5,898 bases of DNA from Bacillota bacterium. Its GTDB lineage: Bacteria; Bacillota; Clostridia; Peptostreptococcales; Acidaminobacteraceae. Position 1 is the first letter of the stretch. Every line of letters starts with the position of its first letter. Both the position numbers and the translations under genes were made by a program. The notes beneath the pieces were generated by a model. The model saw nothing but the letters and a program-made list of their open reading frames with translations. It made no database searches and was not told where the DNA came from. Below, piece after piece: positions 1 to 5,898 of this stretch. Location of the stretch: the NCBI GenBank assembly GCA_023443345.1, contig JAEZUZ010000028.1, positions 1-5,898 of the forward strand, given 5' to 3'.

Positions 1-998
1 GCCTTATTATGATCTACAGAATAAATAGCCATCTTGGATTTAGACAGCTTATATTTTACATACTTGGGCTTATAATTTTCTATCTTGTCTATTATTTTTT
101 AGAGAAGACAGGAATGTTTTGGAAGAAATTTATGTGGTTTTACTACTTTATAATTTTCTTCCTTTTGGCAGTAACTATAGTTTTAGGTAGAACCCTAGGA
201 GGAGCCACAAATTGGCTTGCAATAGGACCGTTTGTGTTTCAACCTGGTGAATTTGCCAAGCTTGCATTTGTATTTTTCATAGCGGGATACTATGTTCATT
301 TTTATGGAAAACAGAAAGTAAATTTATCTTCACTTCCTCTAGTGTTTTTAATATACATTATAGTAGGACTATTCTTTATTCAGAGAGAATTAGGTACTGC
401 AGCTATATTTATGGCCGTTTTATTTTCGGCTCAACTTATATTTGATAAATCCAGAAAGCCAATTATATTGAACTTTATGATGTCAATAGTTGGTCTATTT
501 TTAGCATATAAATTATTTGCTCACATGAGAGTTAGATTTAATATGTGGATCAATCCCTGGAATGACATGGATACACTTGGTTATCAGATAATTCAATCTC
601 TTTTTGCTGTATCTAGTGGAGGATTTTTTGGCACTGGAATAGGTCAAGGTAATCCCACAGTAATTCCTCTTAGTGAATCAGATTTTATATATTCTTCAAT
701 AATTGAAGAAATGGGTATATTTATGGGAGTTTCAATTTTACTTCTATATTTGATACTTTTCTATAGAGGAATAAAAATAGCTATGAATCAGAAAGATGAT
801 TTTTATTCTATAGTTGCACTTTGCACAAGTTCATTATTTATAGTTCAGAGTTTTATTGTAATAGGCGGAGTTTTAAAATTGATTCCTCACACTGGAGTAA
901 CTTTACCTTTTATGGCATATGGTGGTAGTTCTATGATAGCTTCATTTATGCTATTAGGAGTTCTGCAGTACTGCTCTAAGGAGAGTTTAGATGAATAG
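1..998 (+). CDS. SEDS-family peptidoglycan glycosyltransferase (FtsW/RodA/SpoVE), 5' partial
   Basis: Members of this integral membrane family polymerise lipid II into glycan strands with a partner class B penicillin-binding protein. The frame is open to the left edge (codons CTT ATT before the ATG at 9). The text around that ATG (LIMIYRIN) resembles the end of an early membrane helix in the family, so the ATG is internal and the true start lies upstream, probably missing the first helix or two. Counting from that Met, 329 residues are visible. GGATNWL precedes a QPGEFAK motif (residues 78-84; the family norm is QPSE). ELGTA follows, then NPW and GYQIIQSLFAVSSGG, then SDFIYSSIIEEMG with D225 at the place of the conserved loop Asp, and finally PHTGVTLPFMAYGGSS near the C-terminus. 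Several hydrophobic helices are spread throughout. The gene overlaps the next one, a penicillin-binding protein, by 8 bp. FtsW versus RodA cannot be decided here; the pairing resembles RodA-PbpA operons of Gram-positive bacteria. Confidence 0.94.
   Translation, partial: LIMIYRINSHLGFRQLIFYILGLIIFYLVYYFLEKTGMFWKKFMWFYYFIIFFLLAVTIVLGRTLGGATNWLAIGPFVFQPGEFAKLAFVFFIAGYYVHFYGKQKVNLSSLPLVFLIYIIVGLFFIQRELGTAAIFMAVLFSAQLIFDKSRKPIILNFMMSIVGLFLAYKLFAHMRVRFNMWINPWNDMDTLGYQIIQSLFAVSSGGFFGTGIGQGNPTVIPLSESDFIYSSIIEEMGIFMGVSILLLYLILFYRGIKIAMNQKDDFYSIVALCTSSLFIVQSFIVIGGVLKLIPHTGVTLPFMAYGGSSMIASFMLLGVLQYCSKESLDE
978..983 (+). promoter_or_regulatory. Ribosome binding site for the penicillin-binding protein gene
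   Basis: AAGGAG lies 7 bases before the ATG at 991, inside the last codons of the SEDS gene. It supports this start and means the second gene is translated from within the first gene's coding end, which suggests coupled synthesis of the two partners. Confidence 0.75.
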
Positions 999-2400
999 AA
1001 ATATAAGAAATAGACTTAGATTTTTGCTTATAATTATGACTATAATCTTCAGTTTTATTTGTCTATATCTTGTTTATTTTGAATTATTTGAAGCACCAAA
1101 GTTATCAAAACATCCCAATAATATAAGAAATATAGCAGATGAGTCAAAAATACATAGAGGTACAATATACGATAGAAATAAAGTCGTAATAGCTCAAAGT
1201 ATAGAAAATGAAGATGGAAGTGAATACAGAGAAAAGCAGGCTCCTTTTAGCTATGCTCATTCAGTTGGATATGTCTCTAGAGATCACGGTAAGTATGCAA
1301 TAGAGAATTCATATAATAGAGAATTGCTAAATCTTGATGATGAAAATGTTATAAATATGGTTAGAAAGGCTCTTGTAGATAAGCAAAAGGGCAATGACCT
1401 AGTTTTAACACTAGATGACAATCTTCAAACTTTAGCAAATGAACTTATGAGTGAAGAGAAGGGCTCTATAGTAATTATGAATGCCAAGACTGGTGAAGTT
1501 CTTACTATGATTTCTGCTCCTAGCTTTGATAGCAACAATGTAGATGGAATTTGGGACAATTTAATTGAAGAAAATGATTCAGTTCTATTTAATAGAATTA
1601 CCCAGGCGCAGTATACACCAGGATCAATATTTAAGGTGATAGTTGACTGTGCAATTAGAGAATCAAATATAGATCAGAACTATGAGGATACAGGACAAGA
1701 GACATACGTAGATTATGATGTATTTAATTATGATAATGCAGTATATGGCTCTATAGATTTAAGAGATGCTCTTACATATTCTTCGAACACCTATTTTAGT
1801 AGAAAGGGAGTTGAATTAGGAGTTTCTAAACTTAAAGATATTCTCAGCAGATTTTACTTTGACAAACAGATACCTTTTGACTTAGATGTAGCAACATCAA
1901 AAACTTATCTAGATGAAGGTATGGGTGAGGCAGAATTAGCTTCTGTTTCCTTTGGGCAGGGAAAGACACTAGTTACACCTCTACATATGGCAATGGTAGC
2001 TGCTTCAATCGGCAATGAATCTGTTATGGTTCAACCAATGCTAGTCAAGAAAATTTTAACACCTTCAGGAAATGTAAAATCTGAGTCTCAAATTAAAACT
2101 TTATCAGAAGTTACTACTAGAGAAATCGCAAGACAAGTAAAAGAAGATATGATTTACAGTTTTCAAAATAATGGATATTTTTATCCATCTTTTGATGTAG
2201 AGATTGGAGCAAAGACAGGAACAGCAGAAAATGCTTCAGGAAATGACCATGCATGGTCTATTGGTTTTCTTCAAAAAGATGAAAAATTATATAGTTTTGC
2301 AATCGTTGTTGAAGAAGCGGGAGATTCTGGAGGAATGATTGCAATGCCAAAGGTATATACTTTGGTAGAAAAAATGAATGAATTAGGATATTTTAATTAA
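991..2400 (+). CDS. Class B penicillin-binding protein (PBP2/PbpA-type transpeptidase)
   Basis: This D,D-transpeptidase cross-links peptidoglycan stem peptides outside the membrane and is the usual partner of a SEDS polymerase. The 469-residue product has one N-terminal membrane anchor (about residues 9-30). A short pedestal region follows with HRGTIYDRNKVVIAQS (about 55-70) and an HSVGYVSRDHGKYAIE stretch. The transpeptidase domain starts near residue 135 (LVLTLDDNLQ). All three active-site motifs are present: SxxK as S212-I-F-K215 in YTPGSIFK, SxN as S264-S-N266, and KTGT at 408-411. There is no PASTA domain. The length is short compared with E. coli-type PBP2 and close to the compact PbpA-like proteins of clostridia and actinobacteria. 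The start is fixed by the AAGGAG site and by the overlap with the SEDS gene. The catalytic motifs look intact, so an active enzyme is expected. Beta-lactam affinity cannot be read from the sequence. Confidence 0.95.
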   Translation: MNRNIRNRLRFLLIIMTIIFSFICLYLVYFELFEAPKLSKHPNNIRNIADESKIHRGTIYDRNKVVIAQSIENEDGSEYREKQAPFSYAHSVGYVSRDHGKYAIENSYNRELLNLDDENVINMVRKALVDKQKGNDLVLTLDDNLQTLANELMSEEKGSIVIMNAKTGEVLTMISAPSFDSNNVDGIWDNLIEENDSVLFNRITQAQYTPGSIFKVIVDCAIRESNIDQNYEDTGQETYVDYDVFNYDNAVYGSIDLRDALTYSSNTYFSRKGVELGVSKLKDILSRFYFDKQIPFDLDVATSKTYLDEGMGEAELASVSFGQGKTLVTPLHMAMVAASIGNESVMVQPMLVKKILTPSGNVKSESQIKTLSEVTTREIARQVKEDMIYSFQNNGYFYPSFDVEIGAKTGTAENASGNDHAWSIGFLQKDEKLYSFAIVVEEAGDSGGMIAMPKVYTLVEKMNELGYFN

Positions 2401-2409
2401 GAGGATAAT

Positions 2410-3069
2410 ATGGATGATACAATAATATTAGATATTATATTTAGATTGATACTATCTGGTATATGTGGAGTAGTAGTAGGTATAGAAAGACAAAGGAGAG
2501 ATAAATATGCTGGAGTCAGAACTCATTTTATAGTTTGTCTTGCTTCTGCTCTTACAATGGTAGTCTCAAAATATGGATATTTTGATATTGTTCCCCTTCA
2601 GGGTGAGGGATTAAATATAAAGTTAGACCCTAGTCGTATAGCGGCAGGTACAGTTACAGCCGTAGGTTTTCTTGGGGCAGGAACTATTATTGTTAAGAAG
2701 AAGGCTATTCATGGATTAACTACAGCTGCAGGAATCTGGGCTATGGTTGGAGTTGGCCTTTCAATTGGTGCTGGTCTTAGTTTAATTGGAGTTATAACAA
2801 CAATTATAATTTTGCTTGGATCGACAATTCTGCATATTTTCTTTAAATATAATATGCACCTAAACATTTCTTTTGAAAATTTAACAAAGGAAGAAATTTT
2901 AGAAATACTTGACCCGATAGGATATGATATAAAACAGATATCATATACCAATAAAGACAATATAAGTACTACACACTGGTACTGCTTTATTAAGAGAGAC
3001 TTAGATAACAATGAGATATGCCAAAAACTTACTAAAACTTCAGGAGTAGTAAGTTTTGAATTAGAATAA
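2410..3069 (+). CDS. MgtC/SapB-family membrane protein
   Basis: This is an integral membrane protein of the MgtC/SapB/YhiD family. Salmonella MgtC is linked to survival in low magnesium and in macrophages and to inhibition of the F-type ATP synthase; most other members have no known function. The 219-residue product shows the family signatures: GVVVGIERQRRDKYAGVRTH (about 20-39), DPSRIAAG (73-80), then GFLGAGTIIVKKKAIHGLTTAAGIW (about 86-110). About four to five hydrophobic segments lie in residues 5-145. A soluble C-terminal part (about 148-219) matches the place of the ACT-like domain found in longer MgtC proteins. The start is 9 bp after the penicillin-binding protein stop, with a weak AAGAGG site just upstream. 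No terminator or promoter separates it from that gene, so co-transcription is likely. A direct role in the cell wall would be inference only. Confidence 0.92.
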   Translation: MDDTIILDIIFRLILSGICGVVVGIERQRRDKYAGVRTHFIVCLASALTMVVSKYGYFDIVPLQGEGLNIKLDPSRIAAGTVTAVGFLGAGTIIVKKKAIHGLTTAAGIWAMVGVGLSIGAGLSLIGVITTIIILLGSTILHIFFKYNMHLNISFENLTKEEILEILDPIGYDIKQISYTNKDNISTTHWYCFIKRDLDNNEICQKLTKTSGVVSFELE

Positions 3070-3093
3070 TAGGGTATATTTTTAACAATAAAT

Positions 3094-3100
3094 AAGGAGG
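3094..3100 (+). promoter_or_regulatory. Strong ribosome binding site for sodA
   Basis: AAGGAGG sits 5 bases before the ATG at 3106. It is the strongest Shine-Dalgarno sequence in the window, which fits a highly translated enzyme, and it fixes the start. Confidence 0.8.
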
Positions 3101-3105
3101 TTTTT

Positions 3106-3705
3106 ATGTTTAAATTACCTGAACTAGGTTATCCATACGGCGCGCTAGATGCAGTTATTGATGAATTGACAATGGTTACTCATCATACAAAGCATCATCA
3201 AGCATATGTAAATAATTTAAACTCTGCAATAGAAGGAACAGAGTTTGAATCAATGGAGATTGAAGAAATTCTTAAGAATTTAGATAAGGCTCCACAAGAT
3301 AAGAAGAACGCTATTAGAAATAACGGTGGTGGACACTACAATCACTTATTATTCTGGCCAACAATGGCACCAGGTGGTAGCAGTGAGCCTGTTGGAAATT
3401 TAAAAGCTGCAATTGAAAAGACTTTTGGAAGCTTTGAAAATTTCAAAGAGGAGTTCAATAAAAAGGGAGCTGGTCAGTTCGGAAGTGGTTGGACTTGGCT
3501 AGTTGAAAAAGATGGCAAGTTAGAAGTTATGAGTACACCAAATCAAGATTCTCCAGTATCTCAAGGATATAGAGTAATTCTAGGAAATGACGTTTGGGAA
3601 CATGCTTACTACTTAAAATACCAAAATAGAAGAGCAGACTATCTAAAAGAGTGGTTTAAGGTAGTTAACTGGGATGTAGTAGAAGAAAGATACAACCAAA
3701 AATAA
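3106..3705 (+). CDS. sodA: Superoxide dismutase, Mn/Fe family, Mn-type signature
   Basis: This cytoplasmic enzyme converts superoxide to oxygen and hydrogen peroxide. The 199-residue product has the usual length and no signal peptide. The N-terminal helical domain carries THHTKHHQAYVNN, with ligand H26, H30 and the gateway tyrosine Y34. The second ligand is H80 in GGGHYNH (74-80). The C-terminal domain has GSGWTWLV, NQDSP (146-150) and the signature DVWEHAYY, giving ligands D162 and H166. G76 (four residues before H80) and Q147 are the residues typical of manganese rather than iron enzymes. The metal choice is inferred from these two positions, and cambialistic enzymes exist. The gene follows the MgtC-like gene after 36 bp and ends at a strong terminator. 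No clear promoter was found in the gap, so it may be the last gene of the upstream operon. An internal promoter within the MgtC-like gene cannot be excluded. Confidence 0.97.
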   Translation: MFKLPELGYPYGALDAVIDELTMVTHHTKHHQAYVNNLNSAIEGTEFESMEIEEILKNLDKAPQDKKNAIRNNGGGHYNHLLFWPTMAPGGSSEPVGNLKAAIEKTFGSFENFKEEFNKKGAGQFGSGWTWLVEKDGKLEVMSTPNQDSPVSQGYRVILGNDVWEHAYYLKYQNRRADYLKEWFKVVNWDVVEERYNQK

Positions 3706-3715
3706 TAGTAATAAT

Positions 3716-3742
3716 AAGCACAAGTTAACTTGTGCTTTTTTT
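3716..3742 (+). terminator. Rho-independent terminator after sodA
   Basis: A perfect 22-base palindrome (3716-3737) folds as a 9-bp stem, AAGCACAAG paired with CTTGTGCTT, around a TTAA loop. It is followed by a T run to 3742. It starts 10 bases after the sodA stop and lies before the promoter of the next gene, so it separates the two transcription units. Confidence 0.93.
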
Positions 3743-3765
3743 ATTGTTAAGAGTTGGTATATAGC

Positions 3766-3794
3766 TTGAGAAGTTTTCAAAATTTAAGTATAAT
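3766..3794 (+). promoter_or_regulatory. Sigma-A-type promoter for the MATE transporter gene
   Basis: A -35 box TTGAGA (3766-3771) and a perfect -10 box TATAAT (3789-3794) are separated by exactly 17 bp. Transcription should begin near 3800-3802, leaving a leader of only about a dozen bases. No operator palindrome, riboswitch or attenuator is visible between the upstream terminator and the gene. Confidence 0.82.
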
Positions 3795-3804
3795 AACCTA
3801 CATT

Positions 3805-3811
3805 GGAGGAG
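3805..3811 (+). promoter_or_regulatory. Ribosome binding site that decides the MATE gene start
   Basis: GGAGGAG lies just before the ATG at 3814, with 4 bases between GGAGG and the ATG. The alternative in-frame TTG at 3754 has no such site and lies upstream of the promoter, so it would not be transcribed from it. Confidence 0.85.
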
Positions 3812-3813
3812 AA

Positions 3814-5169
3814 ATGAAAACTTCACAAATAGAAATGACAAAGGGTTCTTTATTAAAACCTATGATTCTTTTTTGTATACCAATTATTTTATCTGGTATT
3901 TTACAGCTATTATTTAATGCTGCAGACATCATAGTTGTTGGTAAATTTGCAGGTGATGGTGCTCTAGCTGCTGTTGGTGCAACATCTTCTCTTATAAATT
4001 TATTGGTAAACTGGTTTATAGGATTAACTGGTGGTGCTGGCGTTGTTATGAGCCAGTGTGTTGGGGCTCAGGACGAAGAAGGCGCTTCAAAGACACTTCA
4101 CACCTCAATTACAATAGGTATACTTGGAGGGATATTTCTTACATTTGTTGGATTATTTTTATCAAGACAATTGTTAGAGATGATGGGCACACCATTTGAT
4201 GTTATAGATGGTTCAACATTATATATGAAAATATATTTCTGTGGAATGCCTGCACTAATGATATACAACTTTGGAGCTACAATTCTAAGGGCTTGTGGAG
4301 ATACTAAGAGACCACTTTACTTTTTGACATTTGCTGGAATATTAAATGTCATATTTAACTTATTCTTTGTAATAGTACTTCACATGAATGTAGATGGTGT
4401 TGCATACGCAACAATAATAAGTCAATATGTATCAGCATTCTTAGTAATGATGAGTTTGATTAATTCAAGAGGATTTTTGCAATTTAGATTTTCAGATATC
4501 AAGATTTCAAAAGAACATCTCAAGAGAATTTTAAAGATTGGTATTCCTGCTGGACTACAGGGAGTTATATTTAGTATTTCTAATGTAATTATTCAATCTT
4601 CTATAAACTCATTTGGTAAAATAGTAATAGCGGCTAATACTGCAGGAAGTAGCATAGAGGCTTTTCTATATGTAACTCTAAACTCGATATATCAGACATC
4701 ACTGACATTTACAGGTCAGAATGTTGGAGCTAAAAAATATAGTAGAATAGATAAGATAATGGTTAAATCAATGGCGGTAGTAGGAGTATTAGGTGTTTGT
4801 CTATCTGCTATGCTATATTTCCTTGGACCATATTTGATATCTATATATACTAATGATCCTGAAGTTGTAAGAGTAGGTATGATAAGACTTCTTTACTGCG
4901 GAACATTATACTTCTTAATTGGGTTTATGGAAACTCCGGTTGGTGTTCTAAGAGGTATGGGATATTCAGTAATGCCAATGATAGTATCTCTAATAGGAGC
5001 TTGTTTAAGTAGAATAATTTGGGTATTTACAATTTTCCAAATATATAGAACTTTAGAAGTCTTATATATTTCTTATCCAATAAGCTGGGCACTTACAGCA
5101 TTAGTACACATACTATGTTATCTAAAGGTGAGAAAGAAATTGCCTAAGGAAGATACACAATTAGTTTAA
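3814..5169 (+). CDS. MATE-family multidrug/toxin efflux transporter
   Basis: This inner-membrane antiporter family exports cationic drugs, dyes and metabolites using a sodium or proton gradient. The real substrate is not readable here. From the ATG at 3814 the product is 451 residues, the normal length, with about twelve hydrophobic segments in two similar halves. Family features include MTKGSLLKPMILFCIPIILSG at the N-terminus, LQLLFNAADIIVVGKF (about 30-45), LAAVGATSSL and VGAQDEE. The ILRACGDTKRPL loop follows, then LNVIFNLFFVIVLHMNVDGVAYAT. The second half opens with KIGIPAGLQGVIFSISNVIIQSSINSFG and has TGQNVGAKKY. The same frame stays open up to a TTG at 3754, but the promoter and ribosome binding site put the start at 3814. 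The gene is transcribed alone and converges on the ABC-F/ACP pair. Neighbouring genes give no hint of substrate. Confidence 0.95.
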   Translation: MKTSQIEMTKGSLLKPMILFCIPIILSGILQLLFNAADIIVVGKFAGDGALAAVGATSSLINLLVNWFIGLTGGAGVVMSQCVGAQDEEGASKTLHTSITIGILGGIFLTFVGLFLSRQLLEMMGTPFDVIDGSTLYMKIYFCGMPALMIYNFGATILRACGDTKRPLYFLTFAGILNVIFNLFFVIVLHMNVDGVAYATIISQYVSAFLVMMSLINSRGFLQFRFSDIKISKEHLKRILKIGIPAGLQGVIFSISNVIIQSSINSFGKIVIAANTAGSSIEAFLYVTLNSIYQTSLTFTGQNVGAKKYSRIDKIMVKSMAVVGVLGVCLSAMLYFLGPYLISIYTNDPEVVRVGMIRLLYCGTLYFLIGFMETPVGVLRGMGYSVMPMIVSLIGACLSRIIWVFTIFQIYRTLEVLYISYPISWALTALVHILCYLKVRKKLPKEDTQLV

Positions 5170-5174
5170 AGAAA

Positions 5175-5202
5175 AAAAGCATCATTTTATAATGATGCTT
5201 TT
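5175..5202. terminator. Bidirectional rho-independent terminator between convergent genes
   Basis: A 12-bp stem, AAAAGCATCATT (5175-5186) with AATGATGCTTTT (5191-5202), encloses a TTAT loop. It begins 5 bases after the MATE stop and ends 1 base before the stop codon of the minus-strand ACP gene. Read on the minus strand, the hairpin runs into seven U residues (complement of the A run at 5172-5178), making a strong terminator. On the plus strand the U run is four bases plus a broken AT tract, so termination may be weaker there. Confidence 0.88.
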
Positions 5203-5203
5203 A

Positions 5204-5431
5204 TTATTCTCTTGAATTTTCAATTACATTTACAAGGTCTTCCACTGTAGTAACTATTTCTGTGAGATCATCTGGTAAAACTACATCTAGTTTGTCTTCC
5301 AATTCAAAAATGATTTCAAGTATTGTTCCACTATCAGCATCTAGATCCTTTTTAAGATTTGTGTCAAGTTGAATTTTTTCTTCATCAATATTTAATTCTT
5401 TTGCAATAATACTTCTTACTTCGTTAAACAT
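5204..5431 (-). CDS. Acyl carrier protein-like protein with atypical DSG motif
   Basis: Acyl carrier proteins hold growing acyl chains on a phosphopantetheine arm attached to a serine. The 75-residue acidic product has the usual length and shape: FNEVRSIIAKELNIDEEKI (helix 1), a loop with DTNLKKDLDADS, helix 2 ILEIIFELEDKLDVVLPDD, and a final helix TVEDLVNVIEN. The carrier serine is S34 in D-A-D-S-G, where family members normally read G-A-D-S-L; the Leu is Gly and the preceding Gly is Asp. The start is the ATG at 5431, preceded by GGAGG. A longer in-frame reading from 5455 would add eight residues that overlap the upstream gene and include that GGAGG. The start shares one base with the stop of the ABC-F gene (TAATG), so translation is probably coupled. 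No fatty-acid synthesis gene is adjacent, so it could be a specialised carrier rather than the housekeeping one. Confidence 0.85.
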   Translation of the reverse strand: MFNEVRSIIAKELNIDEEKIQLDTNLKKDLDADSGTILEIIFELEDKLDVVLPDDLTEIVTTVEDLVNVIENSRE

Positions 5432-5898
5432 TATTCCTCCATATTTTCTAACCAAATTTGGGTCAATTTTTCCTTTTCATTCTCTAATTCTGCATATTTA
5501 TCAAGTGTCTGTTTGTATTTGATTGTATTATTATACAATTCCGGATTATTTAATTCAACACTTAATTCACTAATCTCTATTTCTAGTTCATTTATTTCTT
5601 GTTCTATTTTATCGATATCGACTTTACTTTTATTATTTTTTATATTTTCTTTCTTATTGTAATATTTGTTTTTAGAATTAATATTAATTGCTTCAACTTT
5701 ATTTTTCTTTTTGTATTCTATATATTCATCGTAATTTCCATCAAATGTAGTCAGTTTATTATTTTCTATATGGAAGATTCTATTGCAGACTTTATTTAAG
5801 AAATATCTATCGTGACTAATTATAAATACAGGACCTTCGTATTTAAGTATTGCACTTTCAAAGTTGCTTTTCATAAATATATCTAGGTGATTTGTAGG
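5431..5898 (-). CDS. ABC-F family ATPase, C-terminal part (5' partial)
   Basis: ABC-F proteins are soluble twin-cassette ATPases that act on ribosomes, either in translation control or in protection from ribosome-targeting antibiotics. Only the last 155 residues are visible, and the frame runs off the right edge. The first visible residues, PTNHLDIF, are the end of the DEPTNHLD Walker B/D-loop motif typical of ABC-F. The switch histidine follows in SHDRYF (visible residue 29). The Met coded at 5874 lies between these motifs and is not the start. After the cassette (FDGNYDEYIEYKKKNK) comes a Lys/Asn-rich linker and a C-terminal helical hairpin rich in Glu, Lys and Leu (about visible residues 93-150). 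This matches the coiled-coil tail of Uup/YdiF-type members. The interdomain linker that would separate resistance types from housekeeping types is outside the window. The stop overlaps the ACP-like start by one base. Confidence 0.93.
   Translation of the reverse strand, partial: PTNHLDIFMKSNFESAILKYEGPVFIISHDRYFLNKVCNRIFHIENNKLTTFDGNYDEYIEYKKKNKVEAININSKNKYYNKKENIKNNKSKVDIDKIEQEINELEIEISELSVELNNPELYNNTIKYKQTLDKYAELENEKEKLTQIWLENMEE
5436..5440 (-). promoter_or_regulatory. Ribosome binding site that decides the ACP-like gene start
   Basis: Minus-strand GGAGG lies 4 bases before the ATG at 5431-5429, the same spacing as for the MATE gene. It lies within the last codons of the ABC-F gene and supports the shorter ACP reading over a start at 5455. 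Confidence 0.78.

Noticed and set aside
9..11. ATG at 9 as the start of the SEDS gene
   Set aside because: The frame is open to the edge, no ribosome binding site can be seen, and the protein would lack its first helices; the gene is simply cut by the window.
2709..3011. 100-codon open frame on the minus strand inside the MgtC-like gene
   Set aside because: It lies wholly within a clear family gene, has no ribosome binding site that stands out, and its translation resembles no recognisable protein.
3061..3075. Partial PerR/Fur-like half site (TTAGAAT) before sodA
   Set aside because: The second half does not match, and A+T-rich sequence produces such halves by chance.
3056..3080. Possible sodA promoter (TTGAAT with TATATT)
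   Set aside because: The spacing is only 13 bp, too short for a sigma-A promoter, and no better pair is visible in the gap.
5599..5799. 66-codon open frame on the plus strand rich in Phe and Ile
   Set aside because: It is antisense to the Lys/Asn-rich linker of the ABC-F protein; the hydrophobic look is the expected reverse reading of AAA/AAT codons, not a real membrane protein.
5872..5874. ATG at 5874 (minus strand) as the start of a small 147-residue protein
   Set aside because: The frame continues upstream as PTNHLDIF, the end of an ABC-F Walker B motif, so this Met is internal to a larger protein.

Overview
The window looks like chromosomal DNA from a low-GC Gram-positive anaerobe or near relative (Clostridia/Tissierellia type). 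The reasons are strong A+T bias, AGA as the dominant arginine codon, strong AGGAGG-type ribosome binding sites, short spacers between genes, and protein sequences of clostridial flavour. The genus cannot be fixed from the sequence alone. No mobile element, CRISPR array, tRNA or rRNA is visible. Gene density is very high, with no gene-free stretch longer than about 110 bases.

Left part (1-3742, plus strand): four genes run in one direction with overlaps or short gaps. They are the C-terminal part of a SEDS-family peptidoglycan polymerase (FtsW/RodA type, cut by the left edge), a class B penicillin-binding protein overlapping it by 8 bp, an MgtC/SapB-family membrane protein 9 bp further on, and a Mn-type superoxide dismutase after a 36-bp gap. 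A perfect palindrome followed by a T run (3716-3742) ends the group. The first two genes form a classic SEDS/transpeptidase pair for cell-wall synthesis. The MgtC-like protein and the superoxide dismutase suggest a link to envelope or stress physiology, but only by position.

Middle (3766-5169, plus strand): a MATE-family efflux transporter has its own sigma-A-type promoter (TTGAGA, 17 bp, TATAAT). The predicted transcript starts only about a dozen bases before the ATG at 3814, so the longer reading from the TTG at 3754 is almost certainly wrong.

Right part (5204-5898, minus strand): the C-terminal end of an ABC-F family ATPase (cut by the right edge) is followed by a small acyl-carrier-protein-like gene. 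The ABC-F stop and the ACP start share one base (TAATG). The ACP keeps the phosphopantetheine-type serine but has DSG where DSL is normal. This group converges on the MATE gene, and one hairpin (5175-5202) appears to terminate both strands.

Nothing here amounts to a clearly new biological system. The most interesting points are the atypical ACP coupled to an ABC-F ATPase and the SEDS-PBP-MgtC-SOD grouping.
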